Shown here: positions 18,670-28,079 of the stretch, piece after piece
How positions within the stretch are numbered: position 1 is the first letter of the stretch
How the letters are laid out: every line of letters begins with the position of its first letter
Translations under genes and position numbers: made by a program
NCBI GenBank assembly: GCA_035293985.1
Contig: DATGLS010000045.1
Span: 372,001 to 436,000 of the forward strand
Source: JAVDCA01 sp035293985
Lineage (GTDB): Bacteria; Pseudomonadota; Alphaproteobacteria; Rhizobiales; Xanthobacteraceae
Length of the DNA: 64,000 nt
Direction: 5' to 3'
Notes under the pieces: generated by a model
The model's database searches: none
Told to the model about the DNA's origin: nothing
What the model saw: the letters and a program-made list of their open reading frames with translations, nothing else

Positions 18670-20547
18670 ATGCTGATCATCGACGATCTCACGCTGCGCG
18701 TTGCCGGGCGCAGCCTGCTGGAAGGCGCGTCCGCGCAGGTGCCGGACGGCGCCCGCGTCGGCCTGATCGGTCGCAACGGCACCGGCAAGTCGACGCTGTT
18801 TCGCGCGATTGCAGGCGACATCGCGCCCGAGCACGGCACGATCGCGCTGCCGGCGCGCGCCCGTATCGGCCGCCTGCCGCAGGAGGCGCCGGATGGGCCC
18901 GAGAGCCTGATCGAGCTCGTGCTCGCGGCTGACCGCGAGCGCAGCGCACTCCTCGCCGAAGCCGAAGCGGCGCGCGATCCGCACCGCATCGCCGAAATCC
19001 AGACCCGGCTCGCCGACATCGGCGCCCACGCGGCCCCGGCACGCGCCGCCGGTATCCTGGCGGGTCTCGGCTTTTCGCACGACGACCAGCAGCGCGCGGT
19101 GCGCGAATTCTCCGGGGGCTGGCGCATGCGCGTCGCCCTCGCGGCCGTGCTGTTCGCCGAGCCCGATCTGCTGCTGCTCGACGAGCCCACCAACTATCTC
19201 GATCTCGAAGGCACGCTCTGGCTCGAGGACCACATCGCGCGCTACCCGCGCACGGTGATCGTGATCAGCCACGACCGCGACCTGATCGACAATGCGGTCG
19301 ACTCGATTCTGAGCCTCGACCAGCGCCGCCTCACTTTTTACCGCGGCGGCTACACGGCGTTCGAGCGCCAGCGGCGCGAGCGTCAGCTGCTCGACCTCAA
19401 GCTCGCCAAAAAGCAGGAGGCGAGGCGCAAGCACATCATGGCGTTCGTTGACCGGTTCCGCGCCAAGGCGACCAAGGCGCGCCAGGCGCAGTCGCGCCTC
19501 AAGCTGCTGGCCAAGCTCGAACCGCCCGCCGCGGTCATCGCCGACGAGGTGCGCGAGATCACGATTCCCGATCCGGAGCGCCTGCTGTCGCCGCCGATCA
19601 TCGCATTCGACGGGGTTGCCGCCGCCTACGAGCCTGGCAAGCCGGTGCTGCGCCGGGTGACGCTGCGCATCGACAACGACGACCGCATCGCGCTGCTCGG
19701 CGCCAACGGCAACGGCAAGTCGACGCTGACCAAGCTCATCTCCGGCCGCCTCGCGCCGAGCGAGGGCCGCATCACCCGCGCCGACCGGCTCGATGTCGCG
19801 TATTTCGCCCAACACCAGCTTGACGAGCTCGATCCCGCGGCGAGCGCCTACGATCACGTGCGCGAGCTGATGCCGGATGCGCCCGAGGCGAAGATCCGCG
19901 CCCGCGCCGGCGCGATCGGCTTTCCGGGCGACATGGCCAACACGGCGGTGCGCGACCTGTCGGGCGGAGAAAAATCGCGCCTGCTGTTCGGGCTCGCGTG
20001 CTTCACGGCGCCGCATCTGATCGTGCTCGACGAGCCGACCAACCATCTCGACATCGACAGCCGCGCCGCACTGATCGAGGCGATCAACGGTTTTGCGGGC
20101 GCCGTGATCCTGGTCTCGCACGACCGCTATCTGCTCGAGGCGTGCGCCGACCGGCTGTGGCTCGTCGCCAACGGGACCGTGACGCCGTTCGAGGGCGATC
20201 TCGATGACTATCGCGCGCAGGTGCTCGGCCGCGCGCGCGACGACGAGGGCGAACGCGCAAAGTCCGACGCGCGGCCTTCGCGCACCGCGACCCGCCGCGC
20301 CGCTGCCGAGCGCCGCGCCGAGCTCGCGCCGCTCAAGCGGAGAATTTCGGCGCTCGAAAGCGAGATGGGCAAGCACGGCGCGCGCATCGGCGAGATCGAT
20401 CGCACGTTGGCCGATCCGAACCTCTATGAGCGTGATCCCGCGCGCGTCGCCACCCTCGCCAAGGAGCGCGCCGATGCGGCTGCCGCGCTCACCGCCGCGG
20501 AGGAGCAATGGCTCGCACTGAGCGAGGAATACGAAGCTGCATCGTAG
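18670..20547 (+). CDS. ABC-F family ATPase (Uup/EttA-like)
   Basis: 625 aa with two ABC domains and no membrane segment. First Walker A GRNGTGKST (about residues 38-46) with signature FSGGW and DEPTNYLDLE; second Walker A GANGNGKST with LSGGEKSR and DEPTNHLDID. The inter-domain linker is rich in Lys/Arg and a C-terminal coiled coil (about 540-625) is present. ABC-F proteins act on ribosomes as translation factors or antibiotic-protection factors; Uup-type members also have a C-terminal coiled coil. Which subfamily applies is not resolved. The upstream open frame extension has no supporting features. Confidence 0.9.
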   Translation: MLIIDDLTLRVAGRSLLEGASAQVPDGARVGLIGRNGTGKSTLFRAIAGDIAPEHGTIALPARARIGRLPQEAPDGPESLIELVLAADRERSALLAEAEAARDPHRIAEIQTRLADIGAHAAPARAAGILAGLGFSHDDQQRAVREFSGGWRMRVALAAVLFAEPDLLLLDEPTNYLDLEGTLWLEDHIARYPRTVIVISHDRDLIDNAVDSILSLDQRRLTFYRGGYTAFERQRRERQLLDLKLAKKQEARRKHIMAFVDRFRAKATKARQAQSRLKLLAKLEPPAAVIADEVREITIPDPERLLSPPIIAFDGVAAAYEPGKPVLRRVTLRIDNDDRIALLGANGNGKSTLTKLISGRLAPSEGRITRADRLDVAYFAQHQLDELDPAASAYDHVRELMPDAPEAKIRARAGAIGFPGDMANTAVRDLSGGEKSRLLFGLACFTAPHLIVLDEPTNHLDIDSRAALIEAINGFAGAVILVSHDRYLLEACADRLWLVANGTVTPFEGDLDDYRAQVLGRARDDEGERAKSDARPSRTATRRAAAERRAELAPLKRRISALESEMGKHGARIGEIDRTLADPNLYERDPARVATLAKERADAAAALTAAEEQWLALSEEYEAAS

Positions 20548-20686
20548 TCCGACGCCGCCGGCCGGCATTATTGTATGGGGAGATCGGATCCACGCTCGCC
20601 GTCGTTCCTGACGCAATGGTACTCGGAGCCCGCGGGTAGACCACCATCCACCCGTGCGATTGCTCGTCGCTCCCGCGCCAATGCCG

Positions 20687-22315
20687 TCACTCGCCCTTTG
20701 ACGTCGATCGCGACGCCGCCGCAACCAGCGCCGCGGCATCGTCGTGCAGCGCGCGGCGCGACCCGTCGCGGTCGTAGAACATGTGGCCGCCCGCATAGAC
20801 CGACAGCTTGACGCGGTCGGCCGAACCGTAGATCGGCAGCTGCTCGAGCAGCAGCTGATCGGCGAAATAGGGCGCGACGAGGTCGTTCGCGCCGTGGGCG
20901 ACGAGCACGCGCACCTGCGCGTCGTCGGCGAGATCGCCGCGCAGGTCGTCGACCACCTGCGGGCGCGTCTGCCGATTGCCCCAGTTCCAGTGCGAGCTGA
21001 CATCCTCGTTGAGCAGCTCGTAGGGCCGATCCACCCGCCAGTTGAGCACGTGCTGATAGAGATCGGTCATCGCCGTCGTGATCGGCGCGCGCGTGCCGCC
21101 GAGCACCGGGTCGGAATAATGCGAGGTGGACGACGTCGGATAGGGATCGTAGGCCGTCACGTTCGGATCATAGATGCTGCCGACCAGGCCCTGCGCGCGA
21201 TGCAGCTCGCGCTGGAACGTCGCGTTGTCGACACGGCCGGCGAGCTTCTCGACCAGCGCGGGATCGAGCCCCGTATAGGCGGCGACGCGCGCCGAGATGC
21301 GCGCGACCGCGGCGGCGTCGCGCTCGCCCTTGAGGAGATCGAGCAGATAGTCGCCCGCCGCATAGCGCTCGACCTCGCGCAGCGCCTCGCGGCTGTATTG
21401 CCCCTTGGCGTCGAGCGCCGCAGCCGCCATCGACGGCAGATGGTTGACCCAAGTCATCGGCATGTGGCGCGCCTCGCCGAGATTGGCGAAGTCGATGACG
21501 GGCGAGATCATCACCAGCCCGCGAATGCCGACGCCGTGGTCCTTGAGGTCATGCGCGACCTTGGGCGCGCGGAAGCCGCCATAGCTTTCGCCGGCGATGA
21601 GCTTGATCGATTGCTGGCGCCCGGCCTGCTCGATCCATTTGCGGATGAACACCGCGAGCGCGCCGGCGTCGCCGTCGACCGACCAGAAGTGCCGGCGCCC
21701 GTCATCGCCGCTCTCGGCGATCCGGCTGTAGCCGGTCCCGGGCGGATCGATGAACACGAGGTCGGTGAAGTCGAGCCAGGTCTCGGCGTTGGCGACCAGC
21801 TTCGGCGGCTCGGAGATGGAGAAGTGCGCGAGCGGCAGCCGCCACGGCCCGAGCGCGCCGAGATCGAGATAGGCCGAGGCGGCGCCCGGGCCGCCGTTGA
21901 AGACGAAGGTCACGGGGCGCGGCGTGTCGCTCGGGACCACATAGGCGACGTAGGCGACCTCGGCGAGCAGCGATCCATCATCGGCATTGTTGAGCGGGAT
22001 CGAGCCGGCGGTCGCACGGAAATGAATGCTGTGGCCCGGCAGCTCGATCGTCTGATCGGTCGTGCTGTCGGCGGGCAGCTTGCGCTCGGCAGGCGCGCTC
22101 TGCGGATGGTTTGCGGCGCTGGCGCCGGCCGGTGGCGTGGCGTGGTCGCGATGCTGCGCGAGCGCGGACGGCGCCCGGGGGCCGAGACACGCGGCCATGA
22201 GCGCGAGCAGGAGCGCAGCGGCCCAGCATGTGCGACGCGAGCGGCGCGCGAGATTGGAGGGCGGACGCGACGAAAGATCGCGCGAAGCGGGACTGGACAA
22301 CCGATCGGTCATCAT
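20687..22315 (-). CDS. Exported S10-family serine carboxypeptidase-like protein
   Basis: 542 aa. A hydrophobic N-terminal segment (about 29-53) suggests export. Catalytic Ser244 sits in AGESYGG, with Asp and His of the triad probably in GANDLVAPY and AGGHMFYD. VFNGGPGAASAYL forms the oxyanion-hole region. S10 serine carboxypeptidases remove C-terminal residues, often at acidic pH; many bacterial members are uncharacterised. Stand-alone on this strand. Confidence 0.9.
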   Translation of the reverse strand: MMTDRLSSPASRDLSSRPPSNLARRSRRTCWAAALLLALMAACLGPRAPSALAQHRDHATPPAGASAANHPQSAPAERKLPADSTTDQTIELPGHSIHFRATAGSIPLNNADDGSLLAEVAYVAYVVPSDTPRPVTFVFNGGPGAASAYLDLGALGPWRLPLAHFSISEPPKLVANAETWLDFTDLVFIDPPGTGYSRIAESGDDGRRHFWSVDGDAGALAVFIRKWIEQAGRQQSIKLIAGESYGGFRAPKVAHDLKDHGVGIRGLVMISPVIDFANLGEARHMPMTWVNHLPSMAAAALDAKGQYSREALREVERYAAGDYLLDLLKGERDAAAVARISARVAAYTGLDPALVEKLAGRVDNATFQRELHRAQGLVGSIYDPNVTAYDPYPTSSTSHYSDPVLGGTRAPITTAMTDLYQHVLNWRVDRPYELLNEDVSSHWNWGNRQTRPQVVDDLRGDLADDAQVRVLVAHGANDLVAPYFADQLLLEQLPIYGSADRVKLSVYAGGHMFYDRDGSRRALHDDAAALVAAASRSTSKGE

Positions 22316-22425
22316 ATTGGCCTTAGGCTGAATGCGGGTACACGGTGCGGCGGCCGCCAGCCGCAGCGAATGTCACGGCCGAATATGGCGTCGCGGCGGC
22401 CGCTTCGCCACACGGGCGCGAGAAC

Positions 22426-23082
22426 TCAGGTTGCCGGCGGTTGCTGCGGCGCCGGGGCCCGCTTCTTTTTCGCCACCGGCTTTTTCTTCTTCGGCTCCGG
22501 CGGCGGGGGCGGCTGCGGGCCGCGCTCGAGCGACGTCAGGCGGCCGCTCCTGAACACATAGGTCCCGGCGCGCTCGTTGCCCATGTAGATCATGGTTACC
22601 TGACGCTCGCCATGCTCGCCGGCGCTGATGTTGACCGATTGCGGCCGGCCGAGCGTGCGCACGACCTCACACTCGCTCATGTCGAGACCGACGTTGCCGA
22701 TCACGGGCATCGCCGGCGCCGCGGGCGTGTCCTGAGGACCAAGCGGTTGAGGTCCAGGTTGAGGTCCAGGTTGAGGTCCGGGAGCCGGTGGCGGAGGCGG
22801 CTCGACGGGCGCTGCCACGGGGGTCGGCGCAGCGCCGGCGCACAGACCCTGCGCGTCGACCAGTTCATTCGCGCCCACCGGCCGGTCGGCGCGCGCCGAG
22901 GCGGGCGGCGTATAGGTGTCCATGTTTTCCGGCAGGAAGCTGCGGGTGGTCGGAACCTTGAACTGGGTGAAATCGGGCATGTAGCTGCTGCAGCCCGCGA
23001 GCGCACCGGCGCCGATCAACAGCGCGGCGCGCGTCAACCTCGAGAATGGTTCACGCATCAAACGACCCATGAATCCACCCAT
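22426..23082 (-). CDS. Lipoprotein with Pro-rich repeats and Lys-rich tail
   Basis: About 218 aa. A signal sequence ends in the lipobox LAGC (Cys about residue 30), so it should be lipidated. Middle: a PQPGPQPGPQP segment encoded by 12-bp tandem repeats; then a folded-looking SmpA/OmlA-like part with MSECEVVRTLGRPQSVNI and QVTMIYMGNERAGTYVF; last a PPPPPEPKKKKPVAKKK tail. The middle resembles small outer-membrane lipoproteins that sense or assemble beta-barrels, but no function is assigned. Starts at 23082, 23070 and 23058 are all possible. Confidence 0.7.
   Translation of the reverse strand: MGGFMGRLMREPFSRLTRAALLIGAGALAGCSSYMPDFTQFKVPTTRSFLPENMDTYTPPASARADRPVGANELVDAQGLCAGAAPTPVAAPVEPPPPPAPGPQPGPQPGPQPLGPQDTPAAPAMPVIGNVGLDMSECEVVRTLGRPQSVNISAGEHGERQVTMIYMGNERAGTYVFRSGRLTSLERGPQPPPPPEPKKKKPVAKKKRAPAPQQPPAT
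22737..22785. repeat. 12-bp tandem repeat within lipoprotein gene
   Basis: GGTTGAGGTCCA repeated three times with a degenerate edge, encoding Pro-Gln-Pro-Gly units on the minus strand. Candidate length-variable site. Confidence 0.7.
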
Positions 23083-23314
23083 CGTCCCTGCCATCCATGC
23101 GGCTCGCGCAGACACATTTGCCAGGCGCCCTGGCAATGTCTCCGCACCATCCCCGTACCCATCCCTCGATCCGTGCGGTGTGGTCGGCACCCGTGATGCG
23201 CGTGCGTTGATGAATTGTCGCCTTTGCACCCCGGCAATGGTCGTGTAAGCACGTGCGTCCGATGCCGATCCGGACAATCGGGCGAGCATACGCGAAACCG
23301 GTGCCACGACGCGA

Positions 23315-24169
23315 ATGTCATCACCACGAAATGGCGACGTCGCAAACGCGGCGAATTCGGCCGCGGACATGACCGTGCCGCCCGCTGCCTTGTTCGCATA
23401 TCGCACGTCGTCCCGTTTCACGTCACGCGTTGCCCTGATGCTCATCCTGGCGACCGGTCTCCTGATCGCCCTCGCGTTCGGCCTCTATCCAAAGCTCGAT
23501 TTGTCCATTTCGGCCGCCTTCTACGACCGGGTCCAGCATGACTGGCCAATCACCCGCAACGACCTTCTCATCCTTCATCGCAATGTCAGCGCCTATCTGG
23601 CCGCTATTCTTGTCATCTTTGCGATCGGCGCGATTGCTTTCGGCGCCATCCGCCGTGGCCGGCCCGCCCTCATATCATGGCGCGCTGCCTCCTTCCTAAT
23701 CGGTTCCCTCCTGCTCGGTCCGGGCCTGATCGTCAACGTCCTGCTCAAGCCCGAATGGGCGCGGCCGCGACCCGCGGATGTGATCGATTTCGGCGGCAAG
23801 CTGCATTTCGTCCCCTGGTGGAACCCGCTCGGCGAGTGCGACGGCAACTGCTCCTTCGTCTCCGGCGAGACATCCCTCGCGTTCTGGATGCTGGCCTTCG
23901 CGATCATCCTGCCGCAGCGTTACCGTGCGGTGGCGATCGTAGCCGTGCTCGTCAACTGCCTCCTCCTCGGCGCCGGCCGCATCGCCATGGGCGGGCATTT
24001 CACCAGCGACGTGCTGCTCGCCGTCGTCCTGACCGCGCTCGCCATGTGGCTCGTACACCGCATCGCTTTCGCCGATCTCGCCGTCTTCCGCCGATCGCCG
24101 CCCCGCGGCGTTCAGCAGCCGGAGAACGGCGGGATCGGGCCGCGCGCGCCGCTGAGCAGGAACGCGTAG
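23315..24169 (+). CDS. PAP2-family membrane phosphatase (LpxE-like)
   Basis: 284 aa with about six membrane segments. The three PAP2 motifs are visible: KPEWARPRP (145-153), SGET (183-186) and RIAMGGHFTSD (222-232). The middle motif has SGE where classical PAP2 enzymes have SGH, a variant seen in LpxE-related lipid phosphatases. Probably dephosphorylates an isoprenyl or lipid A phosphate at the periplasmic face. Its 3' end overlaps the convergent glycosyltransferase gene by 58 bases. An ATG at 23369 is an alternative start. Confidence 0.85.
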   Translation: MSSPRNGDVANAANSAADMTVPPAALFAYRTSSRFTSRVALMLILATGLLIALAFGLYPKLDLSISAAFYDRVQHDWPITRNDLLILHRNVSAYLAAILVIFAIGAIAFGAIRRGRPALISWRAASFLIGSLLLGPGLIVNVLLKPEWARPRPADVIDFGGKLHFVPWWNPLGECDGNCSFVSGETSLAFWMLAFAIILPQRYRAVAIVAVLVNCLLLGAGRIAMGGHFTSDVLLAVVLTALAMWLVHRIAFADLAVFRRSPPRGVQQPENGGIGPRAPLSRNA

Positions 24170-25647
24170 AAATCCCGCTCGCCGTTGGTCGCGACGCTGC
24201 CGATCGGCACCGTGAACCGGCCGAGCGGCTGGGCGACGGCATAGACTTTGCGCACGGCGTCGAGCCGATCACAGCCGTTGATGAAGAGAACGGGCTCGGC
24301 GCTGTTCTGCGTAAGCGCCTCCTTCAGGGAAAAGCTCGGCACCTCGATCCGCCGCCACCACAACACCTGCTCGGGCCGATCGCGCCAGTAATATTCGAGA
24401 TCGGAAAAATCCGCCCGTGAATCGGTGACGATGGTCTTCGCTCCCACCTTGCGCGCGACCGCGCCGACCGCATCGGCGTACTGGCGCATGCCGATCGTGC
24501 GCTTGTACGGATTGTGGAACGACGCGGTCGACAGCCGGTCCGCGACCGCATCCGCGCCGATCAGTGCGACCTGGACCACGAGGCCGAACGCGACGGTCGC
24601 GGCCATCCACCATTTCGCTTGCCAGCGCGCCAACAACGCAGCGGTGAGGACGACGCCGGAGACGAAGGAGACCGCCGCCCAGTTGTCGTTCGCCTTGGCC
24701 ACGAACGCAAAGCCGGCGACGACCGCGAGCGCCGGAATGAAAAACGCGACCAGGATGCGATCCTGCTCGGCCGTTGCCGGCGAGCCGAGGCGAACGAGCG
24801 CGTAAATCATCAGCGTGAACTCGATCGGGCCGAACACGCCGAACTGCCCGGCGAGGAATTGGAGCGTGCGCATGATGCTCAGGTGCGTCGGCTCGCCGAG
24901 CACGAGATCGCCGGTATGCTCGACGGTCGCGAATCCGTTCGACGCGTTCCAGATGATGTTCGGCGCGAGCACCACGACCGCGACCAGGAGAGCGAGCCAG
25001 ACGTCGGAGCGCACCAGCATGCGGCGGGCGCGCTTGCTGAAGAGCGCGGCGAGCGCGACGCCGGGCAGGAAATAGATCATCGCGTATTTGGCCAGCATGC
25101 CGAGCCCGATCGACGCGCCGAGCACGACCGCCCACCGCCTGCTCGGCGCGTCCAGCAAGTTGACGTAGGCCAGCAACGCGAGCGACCAGAAGAACAGGAG
25201 CGGCACGTCGGTCGAGATGATCCGCGCCGAAAACACCGCGCCGGTCGCGAGCGCGGTCAAGAGTGCCGCCCAGAACCCGGCCCGCTCGTCATAAAGCCGG
25301 CGTCCAATCGCGTAGGTGAGAAGGCTGGTCGCCGCATAGAACAGCGGCGACGGCGCGCGCACGCACCACTCGGCGTCGCCGCACACGTGGCGGGCGGCCG
25401 CGATCACCCAGGCGAGCAGCGGCGGCTTGGTGTAGTAGCCGAGCGCAAGCTCGCGCGACCACGACCAGTACTGCGCCTCGTCGTAAAAGAGATCGGTCAT
25501 CGAGAAGCGCAAGCCGATGATGCGCACGATCGTGAGCACCGCGAGGATCACGATCGTCGCCGCGAGGTAGGACCCCGTGCCAGCTTCGCGCCGCGGCTGC
25601 GGCGATGTGAGGACATCGTCGATCGCGGGCGATGCAGGCTGCGTCAT
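24112..25647 (-). CDS. GT39/ArnT-like membrane glycosyltransferase
   Basis: 511 aa with about ten to twelve hydrophobic segments. The first periplasmic loop carries LFYDEAQYWSWS, matching the catalytic Asp-Glu pair of polyprenol-phosphate-sugar transferases (ArnT, PMT), followed by YYTKPPLLAW. It likely transfers a sugar from an undecaprenyl-phosphate carrier to lipid A, a glycan or protein. Downstream of pepA-holC on the same strand and convergent with a PAP2 phosphatase, both plausible lipid-modifying functions. Confidence 0.85.
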   Translation of the reverse strand: MTQPASPAIDDVLTSPQPRREAGTGSYLAATIVILAVLTIVRIIGLRFSMTDLFYDEAQYWSWSRELALGYYTKPPLLAWVIAAARHVCGDAEWCVRAPSPLFYAATSLLTYAIGRRLYDERAGFWAALLTALATGAVFSARIISTDVPLLFFWSLALLAYVNLLDAPSRRWAVVLGASIGLGMLAKYAMIYFLPGVALAALFSKRARRMLVRSDVWLALLVAVVVLAPNIIWNASNGFATVEHTGDLVLGEPTHLSIMRTLQFLAGQFGVFGPIEFTLMIYALVRLGSPATAEQDRILVAFFIPALAVVAGFAFVAKANDNWAAVSFVSGVVLTAALLARWQAKWWMAATVAFGLVVQVALIGADAVADRLSTASFHNPYKRTIGMRQYADAVGAVARKVGAKTIVTDSRADFSDLEYYWRDRPEQVLWWRRIEVPSFSLKEALTQNSAEPVLFINGCDRLDAVRKVYAVAQPLGRFTVPIGSVATNGERDFYAFLLSGARGPIPPFSGC

Positions 25648-25736
25648 GATGATTTGTCCCCTGAGCGAGTGCGATCGGCCGCAGCTTCAGCACGCTGCCG
25701 CGTTCTGCCAGCTCCTCGCGACTACCGCCCCCGCGG

Positions 25737-26189
25737 TCATGCCTTCTTCACCCAGCGGCCATTCTCATCAGCCTGCCAGTACGTCACGGTCAAGCCCTGC
25801 GCCTTGGCGGCGCTCCAGCGCGTGCGCGCATCGCCGACCGCCTCCTCGTCGGTTCCGTCGAACAGGAGCACGATGCGCTCGTAGCTCGTCGCGTCCGCCG
25901 GCACCGGGGCCCCATCGATCAAAAACCGCACCGTGGCGCCGTTCGGATTGCCGTCCTCGACAGTGAGCAGGACCGGCTGGTCGGCCGCGGTCGGCTCCTT
26001 GTGGGTGCCGTGCGGCAGAAAGCTGTCGTCGCGGAACGTCCACAGCTGCGCGTCGAGCGCCTCGATGCGCTCCTCCGAGGAAGACTGCACCACCGCGCGC
26101 CAGCCGCGCTCGAGCGAGCGCTCGAGCAGGGTCGGCAGCACGCGGTCGAGCGGCTGGCCATGCAGGTGATAGAACAGGAGCTCGGTCAC
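25737..26189 (-). CDS. holC: DNA polymerase III chi subunit
   Basis: 150 aa, usual length. Matches the HolC pattern: TELLFYHL start, LLERSLERGWRAVVQ, LWTFRDDSFLPHG and QPVLLT. Chi binds psi and single-strand binding protein in the clamp-loader complex. It lies 42 bp downstream of pepA, the order typical of proteobacteria. Confidence 0.93.
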   Translation of the reverse strand: MTELLFYHLHGQPLDRVLPTLLERSLERGWRAVVQSSSEERIEALDAQLWTFRDDSFLPHGTHKEPTAADQPVLLTVEDGNPNGATVRFLIDGAPVPADATSYERIVLLFDGTDEEAVGDARTRWSAAKAQGLTVTYWQADENGRWVKKA

Positions 26190-26231
26190 GGTTCAGCCAA
26201 AGCTTTCACTCGCAACTTCAACAGCTTGCGA

Positions 26232-27731
26232 TCATTTCTCGTAGTAGTCCTCGACGAGCCGGTCGAGCAGCTGCACGCCCCAGCCGGCGCTCCAGCTCTT
26301 GTTGGTCTCGCTCTGCGGCGAGCCGAGCGCGGTGCCGGCGATGTCGAGATGCGCCCATGGCGTCTTGCCGACGAAGCGGGCGAGCAGCTGCGCGGCCGTG
26401 ATCGCGCCGCCCCAGCGGCTGCCGCCGGTGTTCTTCATGTCGGCGAATTTCGAGTCGATCATCTTGTCGTATTCGGGCCCGAGCGGCATGCGCCAGACGC
26501 GCTCGCCGGTCGCCTCGCCGGCCTTGACCAGCCGCTCGGCGAGCTTGTCGTCGTTGGCGAACAGGCCGGCATATTCCTGCCCCAGCGCGACCATGATGGC
26601 GCCGGTGAGGGTTGCGAGATCGACCATGAATTTCGGCTTGTACTTGCTGTTGACGTAGTGGAGCACGTCGGCGAGCACCAGGCGGCCCTCGGCGTCGGTA
26701 TTGATGATCTCGATCGTCTGGCCCGACATGGTGGTGACGATGTCGCCCGGCCGCTGCGCATTGCCGTCCGGCATGTTCTCGACGAGCCCGATGGCGCCGA
26801 CCGCATTGACGCGCGCCTTGCGCGCCGCGAGCGCATGCATCAGGCCGACCACGCAGGCCGCACCCGCCATGTCGCCCTTCATGTCTTCCATGCTGGCCGC
26901 CGGCTTGATCGAGATGCCACCGGTATCGAAGCACACGCCCTTGCCGATGAAGGCGACCGGCGCGGAGTCCTTCTTCGCTCCGTTCCAGCGCATGATCACC
27001 ATGCGGCTGTCATGCTCGGAGCCCTGGCCGACCCCGAGCAGCGCGCCCATGCCGAGCCGCTTCATCGCCGCCACGTCGAACACGTCGACCGCGACGCCGA
27101 GCCGCTTGAGCGTGCCGGCACGGCGCGCGAACTCGACCGGATAGAGCACGTTCGCGGGCTCGTTGATGAGGTCACGGGCGAGCAGCACCGCGTCCGCGAG
27201 CCCGCCCCGCGCGCTCCAGGTGCTGCGGGTGCGCGCCACGTCGGCGACGCCGATCTCGAGCTTGACCGCCGCCGGCTTCTCGTCGTCGTCCTTGCGCTTG
27301 GTCTTGTAGCGATCGAACCGATAGGCGCGCAGCCGCATGCCGAGCGCGAGGTCGCTCGCCTGCTCAGGCGTCATCGCCTTGTTGGGCAGCTCAGCCACGA
27401 TCGTGGCGGCCGCCGCGGTCGCCGGTATCTTGCCCATGGCGGCGCCACCGAGCCGCACGAGGGCGCGCCGCTTCAAATCACCGGCGTCGCCGCAACCGAT
27501 CACCACCAGGCGCGCGACCTTGAGGTCGGCGGGCGCCACGATGTCGAGCGCACCGGCGAGCTTGCCCTTGAAGCGGTCGGCGGCGGCCGCGCGCGCGACG
27601 AGCGCGCCAGCGGCGCCGAGCAGGCGGCGGGTGACCGGACCGAGTCGCAGGGTTTCGTCACAGAACACCACCAGAACGCCGGTGGTCGGCGTCGCAAATG
27701 GGGCAAATCCAATCGTCGGGCCATCGGCCAT
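26232..27731 (-). CDS. pepA: Leucyl aminopeptidase (M17)
   Basis: 499 aa. The M17 dinuclear-metal motifs are clear: GKGVCFDTGGISIKPA (Lys/Asp ligands) and the signature NTDAEGRLVLADVL. Cytosolic hexameric aminopeptidase; in some bacteria PepA also binds DNA. Start chosen at MADGPTIG, preceded by GGAGAGG; the frame continues 18 codons upstream without support. First gene of a minus-strand pepA-holC-glycosyltransferase run and divergent from lptF. Confidence 0.95.
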   Translation of the reverse strand: MADGPTIGFAPFATPTTGVLVVFCDETLRLGPVTRRLLGAAGALVARAAAADRFKGKLAGALDIVAPADLKVARLVVIGCGDAGDLKRRALVRLGGAAMGKIPATAAAATIVAELPNKAMTPEQASDLALGMRLRAYRFDRYKTKRKDDDEKPAAVKLEIGVADVARTRSTWSARGGLADAVLLARDLINEPANVLYPVEFARRAGTLKRLGVAVDVFDVAAMKRLGMGALLGVGQGSEHDSRMVIMRWNGAKKDSAPVAFIGKGVCFDTGGISIKPAASMEDMKGDMAGAACVVGLMHALAARKARVNAVGAIGLVENMPDGNAQRPGDIVTTMSGQTIEIINTDAEGRLVLADVLHYVNSKYKPKFMVDLATLTGAIMVALGQEYAGLFANDDKLAERLVKAGEATGERVWRMPLGPEYDKMIDSKFADMKNTGGSRWGGAITAAQLLARFVGKTPWAHLDIAGTALGSPQSETNKSWSAGWGVQLLDRLVEDYYEK

Positions 27732-28079
27732 GAACGAATCCTCTCCGAGCGGGCTTATAACGGGCGTTGATACGGGCGTTGACACGTGCTGGGGGCGAGC
27801 GCGAAATCGGGCGTGCTGCGGGCCCCTTTATGGCGCGGAAGGGGGGCGCCGCCTAGCCCTGGCCGGAGCGCGGCCGAGACGCAACACGCAAGCGGAAAAA
27901 GTCGTAACTGCTTAACCATTAGCTGTTGAATTTCAACGACTTTGCCTTGCCACGGCCACTTTGTGCAGCGAACTTGGTAAATGGGTTATGGTTCCGGTGC
28001 GGGGGTGCCGGCGCCTTGGCGATGGGGCTTCCGGCAACGCGGGTAGATCGCGCCGCCGGCGGCGGGGAAACGTGGCGCG
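27732..28079. other. Divergent pepA/lptF intergenic region
   Basis: About 350 bp. An AT-richer pocket (27895-27950) contains an 8-bp inverted repeat AAAGTCGT / ACGACTTT and a TTAACCAT octamer (27912-27919) that matches a CtrA half-site, though the full TTAA-N7-TTAA arrangement is not present. No gene was recognised. Confidence 0.3.

Noticed and set aside
27912..27919. CtrA-binding site upstream of lptF
   Set aside because: Only a TTAACCAT half-site is present; the second TTAA at the required spacing is missing.
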